In this document: piece after piece, positions 1-10,222 of the stretch | Position numbering within the stretch: the stretch's first letter is position 1 | Layout: each line of letters begins with the position of its first letter | Position numbers and translations under genes: made by a program | From: Acanthornis magna | Taxonomy: Eukaryota; Chordata; Aves; Passeriformes; Acanthizidae | Direction of reading: 5' to 3' | DNA: 64,000 bases | Assembly: GCA_036785705.1 (NCBI GenBank) | Contig: JAWUZG010000032.1 | Coordinates: forward strand, 10,930,001-10,994,000 | The notes under the pieces: model-generated | Told to the model about the DNA's origin: nothing | Databases searched by the model: none | What the model saw: only the letters and a program-made list of their open reading frames with translations

Positions 1-535
1 TTGCTCTTCTTTGTTGTTAGTTAAAAAGTAATTTCCCTTAAGTAGAAAATGTATAGTCATATAATGTACAACAATGAATATAATTACAGGTAAAGCTACT
101 TAACTGTTCCACTTCTTGCATTTGCTGGAGTTAGACAATAGTAACAGAAAGCTGAATAACACACTGATGATGTAACCCTTCATTGGAAATGCTGATTAAT
201 TGGAACATTCATTACTCTTCCTCTATAAGGAAGGTACTGGTAAACAGCTTATATGGAGAGCAAGCTCCATTAAACAGATTTGCAAGAACTTAAGGTCACT
301 AGTGTCAGATTTTTTTTCCAACTGTACACAGTTTATTAAAAAAACCTAACCAACATGTAGATCTGAAGGTCTGAAGCAAATAGCTACTAAATTATTGATT
401 CCCTGTCATTCTATCATGTGCACTTGAAACACCTCAGAATATTAGATCAGGTTAACAGAACAGAAGATTCAAGAAGATTACAGGTGTGTTTCGGGAGATT
501 GCTATAATTGAAGAGACACAGACATCCACCCCTCT

Positions 536-588
536 AAAGTTTAAAGCAGCTCACGAAAGTTTAAAGCAGCTCACGAAAGTTTAAAGCA
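536..588. repeat. 20-bp tandem repeat, about 2.6 copies
   Basis: The unit AAAGTTTAAAGCAGCTCACG occurs twice exactly and then partially. It lies inside SLC17A5 intron 1. No function is evident. Confidence 0.85.
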
Positions 589-1446
589 TCATGTTCAACG
601 TCTTACCTTGACCAGCAGTCTTTGGTCCTACATCTATAGTTAATTCTGATTTTGGGGGCATGTTTTAAAGTACTGTAGTTATAATTGAACAAGATTCTTA
701 AACTGCAGTTAAAAAATAAGTCTGTGCTGCAAGTTGCACGACAGTTAAAGGAAGTTGCTTGTCTGCTGTAGTTTTCCTTGTGGGTGAGGTGAGCCACCTC
801 CAACTGGAGACTGCTGCATTGTGCAAACTTAAGATCATAGTGCCTTAGTAAGACCCTAGTTTAAATTTCTCTCTTTCTGGCACTCTTAAAGTGATTTTGT
901 TAGCAGCCCCCCTTGATGAACTTGCACACTTTTAGCAAGTGTGCAGAGTAGGTTAGAGCATTTTTGCATGGTACACTGAAGAAACTAGAAATCTTAGTCT
1001 ACTCCTTATAGGTTGTACATTCTGGGAAGCAAAACAGCACAGACAACCAAACATGCGAGCTCTGTTGTTAAGCTCTGACCATATATCAAGCCTCCTCTCC
1101 TACCTCCGTGCATCCTTTCACTTTCCTTTGTCTCCATGCTTCAATAACAAGCAAGCATGTTTCTGCCTCATTTCTGCCTTCATATGAAATTTTGACACGA
1201 TCTTAGCGGACCCCGGTAGTTTTTAGTAGTTGGACCGATGTTTGGGCTGGAATGTCTTCATTGCAATTACACCGCGCCAAGGCAGGCGTCTGTGACCGGG
1301 CTGTGCGCCTGACCCCGCCACCGACAGAGCCGCGACCGCTGTCAGGACTCGGGGCCGTGCCTGATCCAGCCCCCCCGGGCACCGCGGCGTCCCAAGCACC
1401 GAGCGCCGCGAACAGCACGGACGGGCGGCGCAGCCCCCGGGCCAGT

Positions 1447-1540
1447 CACCGCTGTCCCCGCCACCGCTGTCCCCGTCACCGCTGTCCCCATCACCGCTGT
1501 CCCCGCCACCGCTGTCCCCGTCACCGCTGTCCCCATCACC
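1447..1540. repeat. 15-bp GC-rich minisatellite in SLC17A5 intron 1
   Basis: Six units of CACCGCTGTCCCCGT with R/Y variants start at 1447, 1462, 1477, 1492, 1507 and 1522, with a partial seventh at 1537. On the minus (transcribed) strand each unit carries a GGGG run, so G-quadruplex formation is possible (inference). It begins about 120 bp past the exon 1 donor. Confidence 0.9.
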
Positions 1541-1657
1541 CCGGCAGCGGCACGGCGGCACCGACCCTAGGGCCCCGCAGCGGCGCTCGCGGCCCGCGCC
1601 CCGCGCCTCCATGGCAACGCGACGCCGCCACTCAGGGGCAGTTGCCGCTCCTCTCAC

Positions 1658-1718
1658 CGGCGTCGGGCTGGGGCTCCTTCAGCAGCGGAGTGCGATCCTC
1701 TCCCTCCTCGGGCTCCAT
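1658..1718 (-). CDS. SLC17A5: SLC17A5 (sialin) coding exon 1, partial gene
   Basis: Sialin is a 12-helix lysosomal membrane transporter that exports sialic acid with protons. Only the cytosolic N-terminus is here: 20 codons plus one base, beginning MEPEEGEDRTPLL. The DRTPLL block is the acidic dileucine lysosomal sorting signal of sialin (Leu12-Leu13 here, Leu22-Leu23 in human). The exon ends at a GTGAGA donor in phase 1, as I recall for human exon 1. The start is chosen because ATG is in good Kozak context (G at -3 and +4) and an in-frame TGA lies upstream at 1827-1829 with no ATG between. The N-terminus is about ten residues shorter than human. Exon 2 (first membrane helix) lies left of the window. 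The head-to-head position next to CD109 supports the call. A 20-residue match alone would be weak; motif, phase and synteny together make it strong. Confidence 0.85.
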
Positions 1719-1803
1719 GTCGCTGCTGCCACCCGGACCGCGCAGTGCGCTCAGGGCCAGACCGCCCGGCGCCACCGCTGCGGCCGGGAGCGTGTCCCGG
1801 CCC

Positions 1804-1879
1804 AGCTCGGCTCGGTTCGACTCGACTCAGCTCGACTCAGCTCGGCTCGGCTCGGCTCGGCTCGGCTCGGCTCGGCCCG
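1804..1879. repeat. CTCGG pentanucleotide repeat in the SLC17A5 leader
   Basis: Tandem CTCGG units with CTCGA and CTCAG variants lie 85-160 bp upstream of the SLC17A5 ATG. They probably fall in the 5' UTR or core promoter. On the minus strand they read GAGCC repeats; in one frame this gives a RAEPS-type peptide repeat. Confidence 0.9.
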
Positions 1880-1956
1880 GTTTCGCCCGCCGCCGCTCCC
1901 GATCTCTCGGCTCTGCCCCGCCGGGGCCGGGCACCGGCGGCCGCAGCCCCGGGCGA

Positions 1957-1965
1957 TCATGTGAC
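1957..1965. promoter_or_regulatory. M-box/CLEAR-like E-box TCATGTGAC
   Basis: TCATGTGAC matches the MiT/TFE (MITF, TFEB, TFE3) M-box and is close to the CLEAR element that controls lysosomal genes. It lies about 240 bp upstream of the sialin ATG and a few bases from a GC box, which suits a lysosomal transporter gene. The motif is seen; binding is inference. Confidence 0.5.
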
Positions 1966-1970
1966 GGGCA

Positions 1971-1978
1971 GGGGCGGG
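1971..1978. promoter_or_regulatory. GC box (Sp1-type)
   Basis: GGGGCGGG lies immediately beside the M-box-like site within the SLC17A5 CpG island. Confidence 0.45.
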
Positions 1979-2026
1979 CGGAAATGGCTTCAGCCGCAGC
2001 GCCACGGTGGTGCCAGACCGCCCTCG

Positions 2027-2038
2027 GCCGCCATCTTT
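2027..2038 (-). promoter_or_regulatory. YY1-like AAAGATGGCGGC motif near the probable SLC17A5 start site
   Basis: On the minus strand the sequence reads AAAGATGGCGGC, the YY1 motif that usually lies just downstream of transcription starts in TATA-less CpG promoters. This places the likely SLC17A5 start near or above 2040 (inference). The embedded ATG would begin a 14-residue upstream ORF ending at 1990. Confidence 0.5.
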
Positions 2039-2045
2039 CATGAGG

Positions 2046-2406
2046 GCGGTGGCTCCCTCGCTCCCTTCCCCCGCCGGCTGACGAGGCCGCGGGGACGCGC
2101 CCACAGGTGGGCGGCAGGTGTCGCTGTGCGCGAGGTGCCGAATGCTGAGGGAAAAGTTTCTCATAGTTAGGATAAATCTGATCAGGCTGATCGCCACAAG
2201 TGGCTGCTTCTCAGTGAAGGCGAGCGGCCTCCCGGGGCAGGTGCACTGCGGCAGCCACGGGCAGATCAGCGAAAGCTCGAGGTGCAGGCACTGGGTCTCT
2301 GTAACCACCGAAGTGCCCATGTAACAATGAATTGTAGTATCTGCAGCACAGGGTCTTTTTGCTCCGTGTGTGTGTGCAGTGCTCAATTCCTGGAGTGAGG
2401 CTTTAA
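2046..2406. other. Intergenic flank upstream of SLC17A5
   Basis: GC content falls away from the CpG island. No gene is recognised and nothing else can be called between the probable promoter and the first CR1 copy. Confidence 0.6.
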
Positions 2407-2830
2407 AATCATAGAATGTGAAGGGGTTGGGATGGACCCTAAAGATCATCTAGTCCCAACCTCCCCTGCCACGGCAGGGACACCTCCCACTAGACCAGGA
2501 TGCTCAAGGCCTTACCCAGCCTGGCTTTGAACACTGCCAGGGCTGGGGCATCCACCACCTCCCTGGGCAACCTGTTCCAGTGCCTCACCACACTCACAGT
2601 AAAGAATTTATTCCTAATAGCTAACCTAAATTTCCCCTCTCTCAATTTATACCAATTACTCCTTGTCCTGTTACTGCAGCTCCTGACAGTCACTGGCTTC
2701 CTTGCAGGCCCACTTCAGATACTGGAAGGTTGCTGTGAGGTCTCCACACAGTGTTCTCCTCTCCAGGTGAACAGTCCCAATTTTCTCAGCTTGTCTTCAC
2801 AGGGGAGGTGCTCCAGTACCCTTATCGAAT
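2407..2830 (-). mobile_element. CR1 LINE 3' fragment
   Basis: Read on the minus strand this is the end of a CR1 retrotransposon. A reading frame at 2693-2490 contains the C-terminal CR1 reverse-transcriptase segment (NKFFTVSVVRHWNRLPREVV), followed by the CR1 3' UTR ending near CATTCTATGATT at 2407. It is 5'-truncated, as most CR1 copies are. It is a relic, not an intact element. Confidence 0.9.
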
Positions 2831-5800
2831 TTATGTGAAAATACACCAATATAAATTAACAAGCATCATAGAATATGTAATAGAGCTTTTCCTCTTGGAA
2901 TCAGTGTTTTTCAAACTCAGTCAAAGCTAACAACAGAGTGGAGATCTTTAAGCTTTGTAGACTCTTTCCTACATGGGAGCCACCTCCACACATCTGTCCA
3001 GTCATCAGCCTTGCCAGTGCTGAGTGCTGAGTCATCTTGACAATGCCGCCAGTCATCTACTGAAAGCTTTGCTTAGATGCCTGTGTCATCCTACTGATGT
3101 GTAAGTAACTGCCTGGAAAATTCTGCGTACTGGAAAATAGAGGAATGTAAAAGATTCCTAGCAGCATATTCAGCTATATCATTTCACACAAGGTAGATAT
3201 ACTGAGTTTGTAAGTATCAATAGAACAGCTGTGGCTGTGTGGCCATCATACAGTATTACATCTGTGTGAACACATGAGGCAAATCAGGGCTTCTGTTCTG
3301 GTTCTGAAATTTAGCCTGTCTTCTGTGAATCAAACTTACCTAGAAGCTGTTCTTTCAGCCAAAATTAAGGGAAGAAAACAGAAAGGCAAAACACACATCA
3401 AACATATTTTACAATATTTTATGAGAAATGGTGATCTGGTTTGTAGTACTCAAAGAGTTTAGTTTTGCATTTCACACATGCTGTACTCTTCTTGACATTT
3501 CTGCACATACCACCAGAGATTCCAGTGCACTAGCACCCAGCGCATGAGGAAGGAAGTGTAGGGATGTATGGGACAGGACTGTGAGCAGCATGCACAGGAT
3601 CATGAGTGTGATCACTTCCATCCACAGGCTGAACCCCAAGCTCTCCATAGACTCCTCTCATGATAACACAGGGAGGATGAGGGGCTGCAGGGCCTGAAGT
3701 GATAGACAAAGCTTTTCCTAGATGTCCCGTTTTTTTACCTCTTATTTCTTCTCCCCAAGGCAAGTTGTCTTTTAAATATATCTACACTTTCAGTGTGGGA
3801 TGGTGCCAAAAAGCGTTGCATTACCAAGAAATGTGGATTTCTCTGCCTTGCTGTCTCCTTCTTGGATCTTGCAGACCCTCACTGTGGAGTGAATCTTCCT
3901 CAGTGACACGCTGCACCGAAAGCAGCTTGATTGAGAGGCTGCAGCCCCACAGGCAAAAGGCGACACCCATGAATACAGATTCAGGAGTGCATGAGGAGCA
4001 TTGCTTTGTCACAGCAGATAAAAACATCATTGTTTACACCCTGGAGGCTGACTTTGTGTGTAGCCATATGGAAACACGCGTGGTTTGCCTCTGTCCAACC
4101 TACCAGGTACTGCTGCTTGTTGGTCTGCTTTGCCATGCCATGTCATACTTGTGATGCTGCCCTGATGTGGAGGATTTGAAATATTTTCTGACTTTATTTA
4201 TTTTTATTTCTAAAAAGGACAATAGTACTCAAACACTTCTGCGCTGGTTACTTTAATTGCTGGATGCAGCTGTACTCTGGGCTGGGCTGGGGAGCTCGGT
4301 GCCTCGTCACCTGACTCCACAACATAAAAGAGGAAAAGAGCAGAGGTTTCCACTTCCTTCCCTAAATTCCACCCTGACATTTCAAATTATCAAGCTAAAA
4401 ACACATGCTGCAGCATGTCTCGTATAGAGCAGTAGATGGCTCTCTTTCCTCTGAAGTCCTGTAGGGAAAAGAAACAGTAGTCTTAAGAGAAAATCCAGCC
4501 TTGTTCCTTCCAATGCCATGGCTCCTTTTGGGCAAGCTCTCATATTCATTCAACAGTGCAGACAGGATACAGCTGTGCTGGTGTAGGAATGCATTTTAAA
4601 CTGATTAACTCCACTTAGACTCAATGGCTTAGAAGATGAAGAAGGTGGCCAGGGAAAATAGATCAAGTTTTATAGGGTATAATAAAAAAATTGTTTCTGG
4701 GTTCCCACATTTTTTTCAGTCTTTTAAAAATTACTATTACAGGATACCTTTATTTACTTATACTTTTTTAAGGAATCTGACTTCTAAAATGTTGTTTTTT
4801 CAAGATAAACAGAAGAAAGGAACAGAGAAATACAGATCATATTCACAATATAACAATCATCCAGTTATTCTCAAATAACTGATAATAACATAAACAGAGT
4901 TCAGTGAGTGAAGATTTGTCTAAGTCTCTTTATACACAGCATTTTAATGTTGTAAATGCCTAATTAGGATATTTAGAATGATAATTTATCATTTTAGAAT
5001 GATAATTTACAAAATAGAAGAATATAAAGTTAAGGTATCAGATTGTTTGGACAAGAAAAAATATGCACATGCATCCAAGCAAAATATTTCTCAGGTTTCC
5101 CATAAGAGAGCAAGTTACAGTCAATCAAAAAGGAAAAGAATTAGGATGCCTTAAGCTGGGAAGTTCTCCTACGGTAAAGCTGAATACAAAGTCATTACTA
5201 AATCATGCATAAGATGATGCTGACCAAATCAGAAATGGCTTATGTGGCTCTGGCAGTACAATGTGTTTTCATCTGTCTGGAAATATTCCGTCTGCTGCAA
5301 ATGCCTCAGGGCTCCCTGTCGCCATGGATATTCTTGCCTGAGGATTTATGTTGGGAGAGGAGACCCATCCTGCCTGCTTTTCTTATTGTTTGTTAGCAGA
5401 GGCATTCCATGCCGTTCAATTTTTGGCATTGGCCGTGGCAGCAGAAAGCCTGGAACTTTCCTCAATTAGCAACATTGCTTTCATACTGAAGAAAGGAAGG
5501 TGTGTATTGTGCCCTCTGCAAAGTACTCCTTTGGGTTATATGGCAGTGCTCAGCTAGATTCAGAGAAATGGCTTAGGCTTTGTATTGCCTAAATTTTAGT
5601 GCTATATTAGCCATTGAGAGTACAAGTTGGAAGTACAGGTAATCTTCATGTCTAGACTCCCTTATTCACAGGTATTCTTCCTAAAGGAAATGAGAGTGGT
5701 GATGATGCTGAACATTTCCTATCAAACAACTGTCCTCTGTTCAGAACACTCATCTGTACATGGAAACATGGTGTCATATTTCTCTTCTGCAAGTGGCATT

Positions 5801-6443
5801 TAGTAACTGCAGTGAATGCTGAACCTCAGGCAAGACAAGGCACGGGGGCTTTGTGGAATCTTCTTTGTTTTTAACTATAGATATTTCCTTATATATAGAA
5901 GCCATGAATATCCTTAGGGAAAAGGGCAGATTTCCCTCAAGCTTTGTAGATTAGTTCTGTATTTTCTGAGTTAATGGCTGTCAGAGACTGAAATAGTTCA
6001 TGCCTCAAATATTGACATAAGTTTTGCTCATTATAACAAGAACTATGTAAAGGAACTACAACCAAAGAAGCCTCCCTGAAGATACCTGACTGGGACTTTG
6101 GACTGAAAGTCAAACTGCTGAGATTAGATAAAGGGAAAACTATTGTTCAATCATCTCAGGCTGAAGCAAAGGTATGCATCCACAAAGGCCAAAGGCACCA
6201 GCTGCGCTGAGAATTATCCCTGGCAGAATTTGGGGTGAGGGGACAGCACAGTTTACAAAGCTGGATCTACACAAACTTCTCCCCCAACCAAGGCGGGGAG
6301 AAGGAGGTTTTGGGTGTGTGGCATAACCTCTGGTGAGAGGCAATAAACACCTATCCTCCGTTACACAGACTGGCCCAGCTGTGGAGCCCCCAACCCCACA
6401 GGCCGCATCCACGGGACATTCATGAAAGAGACAGCTGAGGGGG
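2831..6443. other. Intergenic DNA without a recognised gene
   Basis: Only short reading frames without recognisable domains are seen. The part from about 6060 to 6443 may be internal sequence of the retroviral element whose LTR follows, since a purine-rich GAGGGGG run directly precedes the LTR, but no gag, pol or env frame is visible. Confidence 0.5.
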
Positions 6444-6883
6444 TGTCATAATCCATCAAAGACCCCCCAAAGTGCTATCAGCCTTGCACCACAGGACTGC
6501 ACGTGATGCAAGCAGAGTCTGCTGCAAGAGACTGCCCCCTCCCCTGGGGGACATGCCTGGACATTGCCACCTGGCCTGAGTGTATATTAATCCATGGATC
6601 CTGTGCTTTTGGGGGGACCATCACCACCAAGAAGACCAGCTGGAGAGGATCAATGCAACATCGTTGGGATCCACAGATGGTGATATTCTTTTATTCTGTC
6701 TCTGTCACTCTCTTTCTGTCCCCCCCACCTCTTTTCCTACTTCTCCCCTTCTCTCTTTTCCTCTCCCTCTCTCTCATACTTGCTATCAAATAAAACCCAT
6801 ACTACTGACCGGCATATGGTCTTGTTTGCACCTTAATTTGGGCAGAGATATTTCCAAAGAACCTTAATAATTGGATCATAACA
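6444..6883 (+). mobile_element. Endogenous retrovirus-type LTR
   Basis: A block of about 440 bp starts TGTCATAATCC and ends GGATCATAACA. These ends form an imperfect inverted repeat (9 of 11) with TG...CA termini. It has a pyrimidine-rich stretch (6695-6778) and an AATAAA signal at 6789-6794, fitting the U3-R-U5 order in plus orientation. A polypurine-like run lies directly 5', suggesting a 3' or solo LTR. No matching target-site duplication is seen. The family is not assigned and no coding potential remains. Confidence 0.6.
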
Positions 6884-9860
6884 ATGGCTAATGGTTAATG
6901 ACCTCACTGTTGACTACTGAGGGATGTTGGAGTGCTCACTAAGAAGTGCAATTCTTTCTATGGACTCATAAAAACAGAGGAATAGCTATGGTCTGTTGGA
7001 CCAATGTTCACTTCCCCTCAGCACCCTGTCTCACACAGCAGTCAATAGCAAATGCTGAGGGAAGGGCTTGTACAGACCAAACATAGGGTGATACATCCTC
7101 TGAATAGTCTCTGAATGTTTGAATACACTGATTGATGACTTAGGCTAGTCCTGAGCAGGATGTGGTACCTCTGTACTGAATAGTCCCTGACATTTGTCAG
7201 ACAAGGATTTATGCCATCTGAATTAATGTAAAATTCAGTATTCATGTTCTCTGTGGCAAGGAGTTCCATATCTGAATTATATACTATGGATGTGTTATAC
7301 CTTTATAGTCTCTCTGAGAAGAAATGTTTTTTTTCTGAATCTCCAGTAAATACTTACCTCTCCCTGTGTGCATGCTTACCCATAGAAACATTAGTTTTTA
7401 AAGCATTTTACTGGTGGAGAGTCATGTTGGACTTTTTCTTTCAGCTGTGTGGCTCAGTCTTGCAAAACCATGTCTTTATACCTGTCGGGTGCCAGGTTAG
7501 AATGATTCTTTCACGAGTTTCCACCCCATGATGTGCTGCATTATAATACTGCAATGTTGAGGTTGTTCAGATCTGTGGCAAAACAAAATTAATCTGAATT
7601 ATTTTGTCATGAAAGATGGAATTATGAAGATAAAATATGCTGGTATCTCACAGGTTTTCTCAATAGTTTTGTCCTGTTCCTGATGGGAAGTTGATTGGTA
7701 GCTGGATTTGTCAAAGCCTGGAACTGCCAAAGAACATTCTGCAGCTCTCACTAAAGTGTTTTCTTTTTTGAATCAAACTCTGTAGTGAAAATTAATGGTA
7801 AAACTTTAAAAAAATATTTCCACTGGCAGGGCCTTACTTAGTCTTAGGAGTGCTGATATGTGAAATTATGCACAATAAGTGAGACATTCTGAAAATTATA
7901 TTTCTCTTGTCAGTAACTAAGTAAATAATTTTTTCCGAGATCTCAGAAATCTGGATGGAACCCATCATGCAGGACAGGATGATGTGCTTTCTATGCTCAA
8001 GGAACCTGATGCCAGTCAAGGTAAGAACCTGTGAATTAGGTACTTAGTAACTGTCAGTCTCTTGCATTCACTAGGCATTCTCCTAGTCAATCTAGGAGAC
8101 TTGAAAATGTGTGTGACATTGTGATATCCCTTAGACTGGTTGAGGAAATAGAGGATGACGCTACTTGTTTTTACCAGCAGGTATCTAAGGAAGATGTAGG
8201 TCCGAAGATTCTCAGATGTTTGGTATTTAGGTGTGCCTAGCAAAAAGAAAAAAGTTTCTTGCAACAATAAAGACACTTCTCCTTTGACAATGATTTGAAA
8301 AAATGTTGAATTTTGAAAGAGTAAATGTAGTGTCTTTTTATTAAAGCATTGTTTTACAATGTTGACCAAAATAATGCTTCTAATTTGTCACTCTATGCTT
8401 GAAAATTAAGCCTAAACTCATGGTAATTATAATACTTTTATAACAGAATTGACCTGCTTTTTATTTTGCAAATGTTGGCAGCTATCCCTAGTTACTACAT
8501 CTAGAGGTTGTACATAAAAACTTCACATAAGAATGCAACAGGAGTATTGTAAAACAAATGAGAAATAAAGAGGGAAAGGAAGAGAAAGAAGGAAAGAGAG
8601 GGAGAGGGAAGGAAGAAAGGAGGTAGGCCCCATTCAGCTAACTTTTAAAATGCTGAACCTGTTTGTACAACAGTGCTCATACTGTCTCAGCTGGGTCATT
8701 TGCAGCTGAGAAGCCTTTATGTAGCTGTGATGTGCTTCATGGTGACTGGTGGCAGGGCACAGAAGCTGCTACATGCTCTCTGGCTGTGGAAGCCAGCCAT
8801 CCCTCAGAAATACCAACATCAGGGTTCTCTGGTAGCTCACTGCAAGCCCAGCCTCATCTCGCTGGGGAGTGGTGAAGGCTTTGCAAAGTCCTTTTCTTTG
8901 CCCTCCTGCAAATTGGCTCCATGTCCATGCCTGCTTCAGGATATCTCTCTGGGACATTTTTCCAGGTTATTTTATAGTTGTTAATCCCAGGAAGATTTTG
9001 GTGTATGACATAACAGCTGTCACTCTCTACACCTCAGGATTTGGAAAGTAGTACATATTTTTAAATTCAGCCTTTAAAATTCTCAGATAAGTAGGCCAGT
9101 GCACCCCTTACGAACTCTCATTTTTTTCATGAGGCTTGCTTTTTATCTTACCCTGCACTTCAGATAGCCATAGGGAAACTGTTCTTAATGACTGGCATGG
9201 AAATGTCTTCTGCAGTCTTTCATAATTTTTGTATGTTCCTTAAATACCCTTACAAGTATTCTTCCTTCTGTTTGCTAGGGAACATGTCTCCAGGGCTAGA
9301 ATTTTTAAAGATATATAAAATATATCTATATTTTCTTTGTGGTCCATGTCAGGGAGTAAACCCTGACTTGACTCAGTTGGTGTCAACACATCCATGTTTC
9401 TCAGAATCACTTTTGGAACAGTGTGGCCATGTACAAGGTGAATATCAGCTGGATCGAATTGTGGCCTGGTGCCTATCACATCATCCTTGGTCCCTGAGTG
9501 TGCAACACATTTTTGTGCTGCCATACCTTGCTGAGAGTGCGAGCCTCTCCTTCCTTACCACCAAGTCTCATTCTGTGTTTTGTATTATGCAATGCAGAAA
9601 AACTGTTTGTCCTGTTGTCGAAAGTTCTGTTTACTAGAGAAGGGGAAACAAGGCAACAGTAATTTCCTGCAGGCATTCAAACAGCAACCTGGTTGTGGTT
9701 TACATCATGTCAATTAAGATGAAAATGTATGAGCATTGCAACTAAGCATAAGTAAAGTGCAGTTGGAAAATTTTAACAGCTGTTTCAGACATAATAAGAA
9801 ATGTAGTTTCAAACTCCTGAGCTCTTTATTATCCAACCATCAGCTTATGCACTCTCAATC
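6884..9860. other. Intergenic DNA without a recognised gene
   Basis: Short overlapping reading frames on both strands show no domain or codon-usage signal. Apart from the purine tract at 8559-8625 I see nothing to annotate. Confidence 0.55.
8559..8625. repeat. Polypurine (GA/GAA)-rich tract
   Basis: About 67 bases are almost entirely purine on the plus strand, made of degenerate GGAAA/GAGAGG units. It is low-complexity sequence. Confidence 0.8.
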
Positions 9861-10007
9861 CTTGGAGTTTTTCAAGACCTTTCTGGATCAAATCCCAAGA
9901 AACCTTTTCTGACCTCATTACTCATCCTGCTTTGAACAGCAGGCTGTATCAGACAACCTCCTGAGTTCTTTGCCCTGAATTTTCCCATGGTCTTGTGATC
10001 CTGTGAC
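9861..10007 (+). mobile_element. CR1 LINE 3' end, degraded
   Basis: The sequence follows the CR1 3' pattern: GGAGTTTTTCAAGACC, then TGGATCAAATCCC, an AACCTCCTGAG-type block, and an end near CTTGTGATCCTGTGACC. It is an old 5'-truncated copy. Confidence 0.6.
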
Positions 10008-10093
10008 CCCTCTCAGGACTAAAAACATTATGTGCACTAGGTGTTTTAAATATAGTTCATTTGTTTTTTAATATCCAAAGTAGCTCACTGCTA

Positions 10094-10222
10094 AGAAAAG
10101 AAAAGAAAAGAAAAGAAAAAAAAAAGAGAAAAAAGAGAAGAGAAGAGAAGAGAAGAGAAGAGAAGAGAAGAGAAGAGAAGAGAAGAGAAGAGAAGAGAAG
10201 AGAAGAAAAGAAAAAAGAAAAA
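10094..10222. repeat. AAAAG / AGAAG pentamer microsatellite
   Basis: AAAAG repeats (10094-10130) pass into a long pure AGAAG array (about 10135-10205) and back to AAAAG-like units. The Lys/Glu/Arg-rich reading frame over it is a by-product of the repeat. Confidence 0.95.

Larger units (their letters stand above)
1..1657 (-). other. SLC17A5: SLC17A5 intron 1 (partial)
   Basis: This is sequence downstream of the exon 1 donor on the minus strand. No reading frame resembling sialin exon 2 (first transmembrane helix) is present, so the intron continues off the left edge. It contains a 15-bp minisatellite next to the exon and a short 20-bp tandem repeat; otherwise nothing is recognised. Confidence 0.75.
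1223..2130. promoter_or_regulatory. CpG island over the SLC17A5 5' end
   Basis: A GC- and CpG-rich block contrasts sharply with AT-rich flanks. It covers the first coding exon, the start of intron 1 and the probable promoter of the minus-strand gene. Boundaries are by eye. The long ORFs in both strands here follow from the lack of stop codons in GC-rich DNA and are not called as genes. Confidence 0.75.

Noticed and set aside
1223..2449. Long overlapping reading frames (263, 144, 232 codons) on both strands
   Set aside because: CpG-island and tandem-repeat by-products; low-complexity peptides with no homology. Only the short sialin exon is supported, and the leader part is treated as possible upstream ORFs.
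2490..2693. A 67-codon minus-strand frame that could look like a small gene
   Set aside because: It is the C-terminal end of CR1 reverse transcriptase in a truncated element.
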